IMG/VR virus record: IMGVR_UViG_3300050821_001428
Span: 62,001-126,000 of that record
Strand: one strand, 5' to 3'
DNA length: 64,000 nt
DNA from: a virus
Shown: piece by piece, positions 52,549-60,259 of the stretch
How the letters are laid out: every line of letters begins with the position of its first letter
Numbering within the stretch: the stretch's first letter is position 1
Translations under genes and position numbers: made by a program
The notes under the pieces: generated by a model
Told to the model about the DNA's origin: nothing
Seen by the model: the letters and a program-made list of their open reading frames with translations, nothing else
Databases searched by the model: none

Positions 52549-53892
52549 GTGGAGCCATTATCATCCCAACCACCATCCTATATCACCAAGAAGATGCTAC
52601 CGGGAGCGCTACCGGTAAAGAACCAGGCCGCCAAAATGGGAGTTGATCCGAGATCCGCGCAAGTTGGCCTTGCATCGGGTCGTTCGTTGCTACCGCCGTG
52701 GCCCCCCGGGTCGCCGGTGCAGAAGAATAACGTGACCTGGCAATGGGGGGACGAACTATCTGAGATATCTCAGATAGTTACTAATATCAATCAAACCCTT
52801 GAAGAAACCGATAACATGAGTATCAGTGTTGCACAACTAAAGACATATATCAAGACGGATCTAAACGTCTTGATAGTTGGTCCCGCCGGGACAGGTAAGA
52901 CCGCTATGCTTCAGGAAGCATGTGAGGGCCTTGGATTACGAATGAAATACTATCACGCAGCTACTTTGGACCCATTCGCAGACCTTATAGGAATCCCGGT
53001 GCCCGATCAGGAAACAAAGACCGTTGAGTATTATCGCCCACATGACGTGGATAACGCAGAGGTTATTTTCTGCGATGAGCTAAACCGCGCGTCTACGCAG
53101 ACGACCAACGCTATCTTCGAAATGATTCAGTTCCGTTCAATTAACGGTGAGCCTCTACCTAAGCTGCGATGCGTAGTAGCTGCTATGAATCCAGTCGAGG
53201 ATGCATACGATACCGACGAATTAGATATCGCTCTTCTAGACCGGTTCGATGTATATCTAAACGCCCCGGCGCAGGTTCATGCGGAATATTTTATCAAGAA
53301 GTATGGTCGGGATTACGCTAGGGTCGGTATTGAGATTTTCAATGAATATCAGGCTGATTATAATGCCCCGCAGCGTAGTAAGGATAACAAGCCAATAGGC
53401 TACTTTTCCCCACGTCGCTTGGATAAGTTAATGGATATTTTCCAGAAGTTTCCGACACCCCAGACGGTTAGTGTGGTGCTACCTCATAATGTCATCTTAA
53501 ACAATAAGATGATAGCGAATAAATTCAATATTGCTCTTGGTAATCAACCCGCTCCTTCTCCTGAGAAATCCAAGGAAGAAACCCACACAGAATTCTTGGA
53601 TCAATATTACCAGAGCGATATTAGCTATAGACGTAATATCAAGCAAGCACCCAAATTGGTAGAGGCTTATAAGTGGGTAGTAGCTAAGAGAGATCAATCC
53701 ATGGCTGCGAGTATCCGTGATCACCTTGCCGTCGATCTAAATCAGCAGGTTGGTGTTGATAAGATTGTTGGTAACTTTAAACTAATTATTCAGGATTTTG
53801 ACGATAAACAACTGGAGATACTTATGAACAAGTGGAATTATACCAAGATGCGTAAGTTTAGTCAATCCTCTATGAATTGGTCGGGTTGGTAA
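52549..53892 (+). CDS. MoxR-family AAA+ ATPase
   Basis: A 447-residue ATPase. Walker A GPAGTGKTA is at residues 111-118, Walker B VIFCDELNRA at 172-181, sensor 1 in VVAAMNPVEDA (N214) and the arginine finger in LLDRFDVYL (R232), all of the MoxR pattern. These enzymes remodel partner proteins together with VWA proteins, and the next gene is one. The N-terminal ~90 residues before the ATPase are an unusual proline-rich extension (SLLPPWPPGSP), and the DNA there is somewhat GC-rich. The GTG at 52549 is the outermost start; ATG at 52594 would shorten it by 15 residues, and neither has a clear ribosome site. Confidence 0.85.
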   Translation: MEPLSSQPPSYITKKMLPGALPVKNQAAKMGVDPRSAQVGLASGRSLLPPWPPGSPVQKNNVTWQWGDELSEISQIVTNINQTLEETDNMSISVAQLKTYIKTDLNVLIVGPAGTGKTAMLQEACEGLGLRMKYYHAATLDPFADLIGIPVPDQETKTVEYYRPHDVDNAEVIFCDELNRASTQTTNAIFEMIQFRSINGEPLPKLRCVVAAMNPVEDAYDTDELDIALLDRFDVYLNAPAQVHAEYFIKKYGRDYARVGIEIFNEYQADYNAPQRSKDNKPIGYFSPRRLDKLMDIFQKFPTPQTVSVVLPHNVILNNKMIANKFNIALGNQPAPSPEKSKEETHTEFLDQYYQSDISYRRNIKQAPKLVEAYKWVVAKRDQSMAASIRDHLAVDLNQQVGVDKIVGNFKLIIQDFDDKQLEILMNKWNYTKMRKFSQSSMNWSGW

Positions 53893-53902
53893 AGTAAAAA
53901 TC

Positions 53903-55207
53903 ATGTTTGGATCCCCTGAACTTAAAAAGTACAGAGAAGCCATCAAAGAGTTACTATGGATTCACCCAGCGGTTGGATCAGTAGCACGATCAATGGGTGA
54001 ACCTATTTTCACTCATGATGAACCGACGGCGTTTTTAGAGTTAGATGATAATAAAGAAATTCGCTTCAATTTTAATCCAGAATTTATTCTAGATACAGAT
54101 ATAGAAATAGTCTCTGCGGTGATTGCTCATGAGTCGTATCATTTGGTTCTTGATCATTTTCAGGAATTGGTAGACAAGGTAATATTCCCCAATACCAAGA
54201 CTCTAGTAATTGCTCAGGAGATTATCGTAAATGATACTATTGAAAATATCTATCATATGACTCTTCCCGACTTCGTTTATCGAGGTTTGCAAACTCTAGG
54301 CGAGGATTGTTCACAGTACACATCCAAGCAGGTATATGATAAGTTACTTGAAGATCAAGATGAGAATCAAGATCAGAACGGCGGTCAAGGTAAGGACGAG
54401 CACGGATGCGGCGGACTTCATAATAGTGACGGAATATCAGATGAAGATGCTAAAACTGCCAAGGGTATACAGGATGCGTTTAATGATCTCATTGATGATA
54501 TTGCCAAATCAGAGGGTAAAACACCAGATGAGGTAAAAAACGATCTTCTAAATGACCACGGCGGAGGATTTTCAATAGGTAATTTACAGGGAGATCGTGA
54601 TGGTGCGCTTAGCCGCGAGCGGCTAAATTGGAAGCACCTGTTAGCCCAGATCAATCCTAAGATCATGGATTCAGGGTCACCTAAACGTCGTACGGAGAGC
54701 AATTGGATGAAGCCAAATCGTCGTATGGTTGCCATATATCCAAAGGTAATTGTACCTGTATCACAACCAAAGGAGAAATCTTCTGACAACGATAATGGTG
54801 ATATGATTCCTTCCTTCGTAATCGCCTTAGACCTATCAGGTAGTATTCCTCTGACATTAGTCGATACGCTACAAGGGTTTCTAGAAGATATTCCAAGTGA
54901 TCTGATTAATGCTTTCCCTTGCACTTGGAGTAGTCATTTAGTGCCATTTGACCCTGAGACTCGAAAAATCTGTAGACGCGACGGAACGTCTATTAGCAGG
55001 GTATCTCGATATGTCAATGAGGTTAAATCTGAGACAGGGAGAGATCCATACGTCCTTGTAATTACGGATGGTCAAATTTATGGAGATTTTACTAGGCCCG
55101 GAAAGCAATGGTACTGGATGGCTATCAATGCTAACTCTGTAAGTCAATGTCAGAAACATGCAGATAAACCTGAATATGTGTATAATATTGAGGATTTCAC
55201 AAATTAA
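53903..55207 (+). CDS. VWA-like protein with zinc-metallopeptidase motif (DUF2201 type)
   Basis: A 434-residue partner of the AAA+ protein. The N-terminal domain has an HExxH zinc motif (VIAHESYHLVLDH, H76-E77-x2-H80) followed by VIAQEIIVND as possible third-ligand helix. A very polar D/N/Q/G-rich linker sits at ~150-180. The C-terminal domain is VWA-like, with the MIDAS start VIALDLSGSIP (D310, S312, S314) and ITDGQIYGDF as the last metal loop. MoxR plus metallopeptidase-VWA pairs are known in bacteria, with roles in complex assembly; they are unusual cargo in phages. It starts 10 bp after the ATPase stop. Confidence 0.82.
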   Translation: MFGSPELKKYREAIKELLWIHPAVGSVARSMGEPIFTHDEPTAFLELDDNKEIRFNFNPEFILDTDIEIVSAVIAHESYHLVLDHFQELVDKVIFPNTKTLVIAQEIIVNDTIENIYHMTLPDFVYRGLQTLGEDCSQYTSKQVYDKLLEDQDENQDQNGGQGKDEHGCGGLHNSDGISDEDAKTAKGIQDAFNDLIDDIAKSEGKTPDEVKNDLLNDHGGGFSIGNLQGDRDGALSRERLNWKHLLAQINPKIMDSGSPKRRTESNWMKPNRRMVAIYPKVIVPVSQPKEKSSDNDNGDMIPSFVIALDLSGSIPLTLVDTLQGFLEDIPSDLINAFPCTWSSHLVPFDPETRKICRRDGTSISRVSRYVNEVKSETGRDPYVLVITDGQIYGDFTRPGKQWYWMAINANSVSQCQKHADKPEYVYNIEDFTN

Positions 55208-55223
55208 CAAGGAAAACTAATCA

Positions 55224-55400
55224 ATGATGCAAATTCTACCCAATTGGACCGTTACTTATAAGCAAATCGATGGTGGTGAGGAACAATTAATTGTACCAAA
55301 CGGCGATTTAGAAGCAATTGTACGTATCTTTAAATATAGTGGAATAAAATACTTTTTCGTTCATGAGCAGGAGCTAGATAATATTCGGTCTATTGTATGA
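55224..55400 (+). CDS. Small unknown protein (58 aa)
   Basis: A short ATG-ATG frame with AAGGAAAA upstream, reading MMQILPNWTVTYKQIDGGEE, then LIVPNGDLEAIVRIFKY and YFFVHEQELDNIRSIV, an alpha/beta small protein. It overlaps the next gene by 4 bp (ATGA) and follows the VWA gene by 16 bp, so it belongs to this operon. Function unknown. Confidence 0.6.
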   Translation: MMQILPNWTVTYKQIDGGEEQLIVPNGDLEAIVRIFKYSGIKYFFVHEQELDNIRSIV

Positions 55401-55708
55401 TGTATAGAAGGAAATTAAATAGTGTAAAGCGTAGAAAAAGACTAGTGACAATAGGTGAGCGTGACGGTTGGATTTGCCAACTGTGTCATGGCGAAGTAGA
55501 CCGTCTAGATAGCGTAAATCATAAAAACAATGTCGGAGAGCATCGTGCTAGTCTGGATCACATCAATCCATTATGCTTAGGTGGTAACGATGATAATAAC
55601 AATGTACGTTTAGCACACCAAAGCTGTAATAATTATATAATCGGTGATAATGTGGAACCTTATCAACCGTTTGATAAAACACCCCTATTTGGTATCGATC
55701 AAGAATGA
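55397..55708 (+). CDS. HNH endonuclease (small)
   Basis: A 103-residue HNH nuclease. The basic head (MMYRRKLNSVKRRKRLVTI) leads into ERDGWICQLCHGEV with the first cysteine pair, then ASLDHINPLCLGGNDDNNNV with the catalytic H and N, and RLAHQSCNNYIIG completing H-N-H and the zinc site. Possibly a homing nuclease or a DNA-packaging/degradation nuclease. It is coupled to the preceding small gene and lies just upstream of the HNH-Mom fusion gene. Confidence 0.85.
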   Translation: MMYRRKLNSVKRRKRLVTIGERDGWICQLCHGEVDRLDSVNHKNNVGEHRASLDHINPLCLGGNDDNNNVRLAHQSCNNYIIGDNVEPYQPFDKTPLFGIDQE

Positions 55709-55761
55709 CTTATGATTGATCATCATAAGATATTAGGTATCTTATAAAATTGCTCTACTTA

Positions 55762-55770
55762 TGCTATAAT
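55762..55770 (+). promoter_or_regulatory. Extended -10 promoter, leaderless start of the HNH-Mom gene
   Basis: TGCTATAAT is a perfect extended -10 box. It ends six bases before the A of the ATG at 55777, so the transcript should begin at or within a base or two of the start codon. No ribosome site is visible. Confidence 0.65.
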
Positions 55771-55776
55771 GAATGA

Positions 55777-57225
55777 ATGCAGTTTTGTGCATATCATCAA
55801 ATAGAGCATCTAGAAGGGGATTTCAACGCCACCCAACTCAAGCGCAAGAATAGTGCTTGGTGTCGCAAGGCTCTAGCTGAAAATAAACGCCTAAAGACCC
55901 ATGGATTAGAGTCCAACTCTAAGGCCAAAGGAAAGGGCGGAAGACCCAATTGGTATACCCTTGAGGATTTAGAGAAGATTCAAAAATGGCTTCAAGAGGG
56001 TAAATCTTATAGCTGGATCGGAAGGCAATATAACCCCGATAGACAAGCTGCGGTTATATCCAAATTGGCGCAAGAACAAGGATGGCAAAGCCAAGACGCC
56101 CTAAAACTTCAGACAAAGTTTGTTGAACCGGAAAGCAAGGTTTGCACCTGGTGTCATGAAGAAAAACCCATTGAAAAGTTTCCTTTAAGATCAGATAGGG
56201 AAGATAATAATGGCATTTCTCGCTATGAAGCAAAATGTCATATTTGTCGTAGATTAGTAGTCCCAGAACGACAAGCGTATAATCGTAATTATCATCAGAT
56301 TAATGCAGATGCTATTCGCCAAAATAAACGCGATTATCGTAAACGTCATCCCGAGACTCATAGGAGAGCGAGTCATGTTAGGCGTGCTACTAAGAATGCC
56401 ACCCGCGTAGAAGCCTACGATGAACGCCAAATATGGGAATCTTATGATGGATTATGCTATGTGTGTCAGAAGTCCGTAGATTTCAATAAGCGTGGACACG
56501 AAGGCGATTCTTTTACATTAGAACATATTGTTCCTATAAAAAAGAAAGGGCCAACTTCATATAATAATTTAGCCGTATCACACAAACGTTGTAATTCTAG
56601 TAAGAAACGTTTGATAGTTCCTGATGTATTCGCTGAGGACAATTATTCGGTAAAAGAAATGATAGATAAATCCGAAGCATATCGTCTATCTTTAGAAAAA
56701 CATTATCTACATCGGAAACGATCATTTAGTTATGTATATGGGTTGTATAGGCATGATCAATTGATGGGATTTGTGGGATTTAGTTCGCCAACTTCGAATC
56801 GTATCTCGAAATCAGTATGCCCTGATGATACGCGCCTAGTCATTGAATTAAGTCGTTTATGGATAGATCCTCAAGCTGCCGTTAATGCTGGATCGTGGCT
56901 AATATCTCGGGCATTAAAAATGCTCCCTCCGTATATTGTAATTTCATATGCAGATTCGGCTATCCAAGATACTAGACATACTAAACCACGCAATCATAAT
57001 GGCCTGGTTTACCAGGCAACTAATTTCTATTTTGCTGGTAAAACCAAACCCTCGCATGAATACGTTGCTAATAATAGTAGATCGGTAACTAAGGATACAC
57101 CTGGTGCTATCAAGCAAGAAGTATCCTCTAAATATCGCTACTGGACTTTGACCGGTAGCAAAAGAGATAAAAAGAATCTTTTCCGATTATGTAATTGGCC
57201 TATACTGGACCCGAAAGATTCCTAA
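55777..57225 (+). CDS. HNH endonuclease fused to Mom-like DNA-modification domain
   Basis: A 482-residue multidomain protein. Residues ~50-105 form an HTH-like basic domain (GGRPNWYTLEDLEKIQKWLQ). Residues 123-157 form a zinc ribbon (C123/C126, C154/C157), followed by an arginine-rich helix. Residues ~225-275 form an HNH nuclease (C227/C230, LEHIVPIKK with H250, YNNLAVSHKRC). Residues ~315-460 match the Mom family of phage Mu: GLYRHDQLMGFVGF, VIELSRLWIDP (E357), SWLISRALKMLPP, IVISYADS, NHNGLVYQATNFYFAG and KYRYWTLTG. Mom is a GNAT-like enzyme that adds an acetamide-type group to adenine and protects phage DNA from restriction. The fusion joins DNA cutting and DNA masking. It starts at a leaderless ATG and ends at a bidirectional terminator. 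Confidence 0.85.
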   Translation: MQFCAYHQIEHLEGDFNATQLKRKNSAWCRKALAENKRLKTHGLESNSKAKGKGGRPNWYTLEDLEKIQKWLQEGKSYSWIGRQYNPDRQAAVISKLAQEQGWQSQDALKLQTKFVEPESKVCTWCHEEKPIEKFPLRSDREDNNGISRYEAKCHICRRLVVPERQAYNRNYHQINADAIRQNKRDYRKRHPETHRRASHVRRATKNATRVEAYDERQIWESYDGLCYVCQKSVDFNKRGHEGDSFTLEHIVPIKKKGPTSYNNLAVSHKRCNSSKKRLIVPDVFAEDNYSVKEMIDKSEAYRLSLEKHYLHRKRSFSYVYGLYRHDQLMGFVGFSSPTSNRISKSVCPDDTRLVIELSRLWIDPQAAVNAGSWLISRALKMLPPYIVISYADSAIQDTRHTKPRNHNGLVYQATNFYFAGKTKPSHEYVANNSRSVTKDTPGAIKQEVSSKYRYWTLTGSKRDKKNLFRLCNWPILDPKDS

Positions 57226-57228
57226 AGA

Positions 57229-57256
57229 AAAAGGGCACCCAATTGGGTGCCCTTTT
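57229..57256. terminator. Bidirectional terminator between HNH-Mom gene and capsid gene
   Basis: A perfect 12-bp stem (57229-57240 with 57245-57256) with an AATT loop, flanked by A-runs on one side and TTTT on the other, so it works for both strands. It sits between the convergent HNH-Mom and major capsid genes. Confidence 0.9.
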
Positions 57257-57278
57257 CATTACTATGATAGCTTTTAGA

Positions 57279-58367
57279 TTATAGCTGCCACTGAACAGGA
57301 GCACCTGTGGATAGACCACCGATGTCTAGCTTGCTCGGAGCCGCTGTCGAATCACTCTTTAGAACTCTTGCGATACCACGGGGGTTCAATACAAGCATTC
57401 CGATAAGTTCATCGAGTACCCATCCCTTGTAGAACTGCTCTACAAGGTGATTCTCTTCAACGTCTAGCGAGTACATGACTGGCATAACGCCGACGAACTC
57501 TGGCTCTGCGGTTAGGAAGACCTCGCCCTGAGGAACGATGATCGAACGTTGAATCTGGAACTCACCGAACGATGTGATCTTACCACCTGCAAACACCTCA
57601 TCCTTGAACTTGAAGCCTGTAACATTCAGATCCCATGTGTAAAGGTCACGAATATCAACCGGGTGTGCTAGCACGCGGCGAGCCTCAAGCTGGTTGATTT
57701 CGATCTGCGATACAGCGGAGTAGAAGTCCGATGGCTCTAGTGGGTTACCTGCGCCTAGAAGAACGGTATGCTCATTAGGAGCAACCGATGGACCGGCTGC
57801 GATACCAGAAGCAATACCACCCGTAGGTGCTAGACCAACTGTGCTACCCGACTGCAATGTCGAGCCAAGATTCACAATCGCCTGCTCTAGAAGAAGAATT
57901 AGACGAGCGTCCTCCTGCTTCTGAATTGCCTGACGAGTTTCATCCTGAGCATACTCAACCGCATTTACACGTAGGAAGTAAAGGTCTTCCTTACGAATAC
58001 GTGGGAAGGATGCGATACGGAATAGCTGTGGGAAAGCCTGCTTGCCTTCGAATGGAGTGATCTTGACTTCAGCGTCAGTGCTGTTAAGCACGTAAGCTTG
58101 ACCAAGGTCATCCAGAATATCATAAGGCATAAGTGGGCCACGCTCTAGAGTATCTTCCACAAGGACATTACGTACAATACCCTCATAACGAAGACGGATC
58201 TGGATAGGACCAATCATTCCCTGACCAATTCGACGTAGAGCATTCTGCTTGTCGGCTAGAATAGCTTCCAAACGTGCTGACTTCTGCGTCTTGGAAAGCT
58301 TCGGAGAACCCGATAGCTTCATTTCATAATCTGCGGAACTAACCGCTTGTCTTGTAAATTCTGACAT
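57279..58367 (-). CDS. Major capsid protein, HK97-fold (probable)
   Basis: A 362-residue protein with good ribosome site (AAGGAA) and positioned after prohead protease and decoration genes. The N-terminal region is helical and polar (KLSKTQKSARLEAILADKQ). Residues ~130-180 form a long helix (LRVNAVEYAQDETRQAIQKQ, EDARLILLLEQAIVNLGS), like the HK97 spine helix. Later ARRVLAHPVDIRDLYTWDLN, QIQRSIIVPQGEVFLTAEPE and FVGVMPVMYSLDVEENH look like P-domain and A-domain strands. The family is a large-myovirus capsid type. It should be the most abundant virion protein. Confidence 0.8.
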   Translation of the reverse strand: MSEFTRQAVSSADYEMKLSGSPKLSKTQKSARLEAILADKQNALRRIGQGMIGPIQIRLRYEGIVRNVLVEDTLERGPLMPYDILDDLGQAYVLNSTDAEVKITPFEGKQAFPQLFRIASFPRIRKEDLYFLRVNAVEYAQDETRQAIQKQEDARLILLLEQAIVNLGSTLQSGSTVGLAPTGGIASGIAAGPSVAPNEHTVLLGAGNPLEPSDFYSAVSQIEINQLEARRVLAHPVDIRDLYTWDLNVTGFKFKDEVFAGGKITSFGEFQIQRSIIVPQGEVFLTAEPEFVGVMPVMYSLDVEENHLVEQFYKGWVLDELIGMLVLNPRGIARVLKSDSTAAPSKLDIGGLSTGAPVQWQL

Positions 58368-58380
58368 AGTTATTATTTCC

Positions 58381-58980
58381 TTAGATCACTAGCTGGATTG
58401 TTAGAGCAGCATTGCTTTTACGTTCAATAACTCTTGCTACTGGAACGGAGCTAGTTGCTGCGGTACCGCCATCCGTGGTTAGAAGGCTTAGACGGCCATC
58501 TGTACCCGCGTAAAGTAGAACCTGCGAACCTGCACCCGCCGCTGCAATCTTCGCTGCTAGACCGGCATCATTCCAAGCTGGAGCCAAAAGGTCATAGACT
58601 GAATCCGGACCCATCCATACGGAGATTTGATTATTCTGGCCTAGACCATCGAACGTTCCGCCGATCCACTGACCTAGTAGACCCCAAGGCTGTACGCCTG
58701 CGGCACCGTTAGCTACTACTGCATTTGAGTTTTGATTCTTAACCATAACAGTTCCGGGAACAATGGAACCATCATAAGTAAATGCGTTGGCGCTACGACT
58801 TAGCGGAGTCGTGTCGGTGCTAACAGGGACACGAATCGAGCCATCCGAATTTCTCAAAGACGGATCAAGGTAGGCCGCATAAGGGAAACCTTGTGTCTGT
58901 GCATAAGCAGGTCTAATTAGACGCTTTTGAGCCGTGATCGAGATATTGGTAGCTGCACCGGGTGAGTATATGGTCTGCAT
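58381..58980 (-). CDS. Capsid decoration / head protein (probable)
   Basis: A 199-residue protein immediately before the capsid gene. It is beta-rich with many small residues (AYAQTQGFPYAAYLDPSLRN, SANAFTYDGSIVPGTVMVKN, VARVIERKSNAALTIQLVI), the composition of head-decoration or head-fibre proteins encoded next to capsid genes. The fold start NISITAQKRLIRPAYAQ is not a signature I can name. The gene is the first after the terminator at 59138, so it and the capsid gene form one unit. Confidence 0.6.
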   Translation of the reverse strand: MQTIYSPGAATNISITAQKRLIRPAYAQTQGFPYAAYLDPSLRNSDGSIRVPVSTDTTPLSRSANAFTYDGSIVPGTVMVKNQNSNAVVANGAAGVQPWGLLGQWIGGTFDGLGQNNQISVWMGPDSVYDLLAPAWNDAGLAAKIAAAGAGSQVLLYAGTDGRLSLLTTDGGTAATSSVPVARVIERKSNAALTIQLVI

Positions 58981-59097
58981 ATTTGTATATCAACCTTTGG
59001 TGTATTGTGCTCAAAAGCCCTAATCTACAGGGATTTTGAAACCATTTCAATTATTGTTTAGAGGGAGAAATATCAAAAAATAGTATGAGTAAGAAAA

Positions 59098-59103
59098 ATT
59101 ATA
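59098..59103 (-). promoter_or_regulatory. Possible -10 box of the capsid unit
   Basis: TATAAT on the minus strand (59103-59098) lies between the terminator at 59138-59177 and the decoration gene start at 58980. No -35 at proper distance and no TG extension are present; the evidence is position plus a perfect hexamer in A+T-rich DNA. Confidence 0.3.
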
Positions 59104-59137
59104 AGATATTCTTGGGGATTATGATAGTAATCAAAAC

Positions 59138-59177
59138 ACAAAGGGTCAGTGTAGAGAAATCTACACTGACCCTTTGT
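59138..59177 (-). terminator. Strong terminator between prohead protease-scaffold gene and capsid unit
   Basis: A perfect 18-bp stem (59138-59155 with 59160-59177) with GAAA tetraloop, followed on the minus strand by GTTTTGATT. It is about 40 bp after the protease-scaffold stop and would uncouple transcription of capsid genes from the protease gene. Confidence 0.85.
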
Positions 59178-59218
59178 AAGATATTCACGGCTCAATTACC
59201 AAATTACCGTATGATTAC

Positions 59219-60259
59219 TTACCTACCGAAAATAGCGGAATCCAATACATAGTCATCCATAGGAGCATTGCTCGCAGCCGTGTGATCATTCGCTACGCGA
59301 GTGAAACCATTAGGTGCTGAGCTAAACTTGCCGAACATAGACGGAACCTTAGTTAGACCAGCGGTGCGGTGCTGTGCAATCTTAGCCAGACCAGCAGTCT
59401 TAACCTTACTTAATGATTCAATCTGTGCTAATACTACAGTTTCATCAGTATTATCGAGAGTAGCAATACGATTGAACTTTGCATCAACCGGGGATAAACC
59501 TAATTCAATTTCTAGTTCTGCTAGCTTGATAGATGAGATACGCACAGAGCCGGTGTGAAGCTTCACGTCAGGCGTAGGTACTCCACCAAACTCCATCTTA
59601 TCCTTGGTGGTAGGATCTTGCTGCTTCAGTACGCCATTTCCGTCAGTACCGCTCCAAGTTGTTGTCGGACCAGAGTTATTGGCGGGAGTAGTCTGATGCT
59701 CAAGTAGATTGACGCGCTTATACGAGTCAGTCGCCACCGAATCAGTGGGCTGAACTCCCTGAACCGCTGAACCTCCCTGGGCAACAGGCTTGTTACCCTG
59801 CTGTTCATTCTGTTCTAACGTGTTATCGTCGTAAGAATAACGAGCTTGTGCATATGCATCTTGTGCCTGCTTGACAGCGGCATAATAAGCATTTGCAGCC
59901 TTTACTCCATCTTCGGTTGCTGGGAACGGGTCGCTGGTCACCGGATCAGTAATACCCTTTGCGGTACCATCCGAATCGCCAAAGGTCTTAGTTGGACCAG
60001 AATCTTCAGTTGTCTTATCGGTATTGAAACCGGAATCATCGCTCTTTGGATCAGCGGTCGTAAGGGTTTCGGTCTTATCAGGCTCGACACCCTCGACACC
60101 CGTACCACCAATACCGGTTACATCAATTTGCTTCTGTGCAGTCGAAGCTGCTTCGTTTGATGCTTCATCGAAACCACCAACACCGACAACATCAATGCGC
60201 TCCTTAGCGGAGGTGCCGTCAGGCGGGGTAGCTCCATCAGCAATCTTGGTATTACTCAT
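59219..60259 (-). CDS. Scaffold protein from an internal in-frame start
   Basis: Within the protease-scaffold frame, at codon 977, an ATG (60259) has AGGAGA five bases ahead (TTTAGGAGAATCTATG on the minus strand), a far better ribosome site than chance. Translation from there gives 346 residues: MSNTKIADGATPPDGTSAKE, IDVVGVGG and IDVTGIGG near-repeats, then KAANAYYAAVKQAQDAYAQA and later VKLHTGSVRISSIKLAELEI. Internal scaffolds nested in the protease gene are known in lambda (C/Nu3) and others. It is likely the separately made core protein, cleaved by the protease. Confidence 0.6.
   Translation of the reverse strand: MSNTKIADGATPPDGTSAKERIDVVGVGGFDEASNEAASTAQKQIDVTGIGGTGVEGVEPDKTETLTTADPKSDDSGFNTDKTTEDSGPTKTFGDSDGTAKGITDPVTSDPFPATEDGVKAANAYYAAVKQAQDAYAQARYSYDDNTLEQNEQQGNKPVAQGGSAVQGVQPTDSVATDSYKRVNLLEHQTTPANNSGPTTTWSGTDGNGVLKQQDPTTKDKMEFGGVPTPDVKLHTGSVRISSIKLAELEIELGLSPVDAKFNRIATLDNTDETVVLAQIESLSKVKTAGLAKIAQHRTAGLTKVPSMFGKFSSAPNGFTRVANDHTAASNAPMDDYVLDSAIFGR

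Noticed and set aside
59083-59270. Plus-strand ATG frame through the terminator at 59138
   Set aside because: It would read through an 18-bp terminator stem into the antisense of the protease-scaffold end; no ribosome site.
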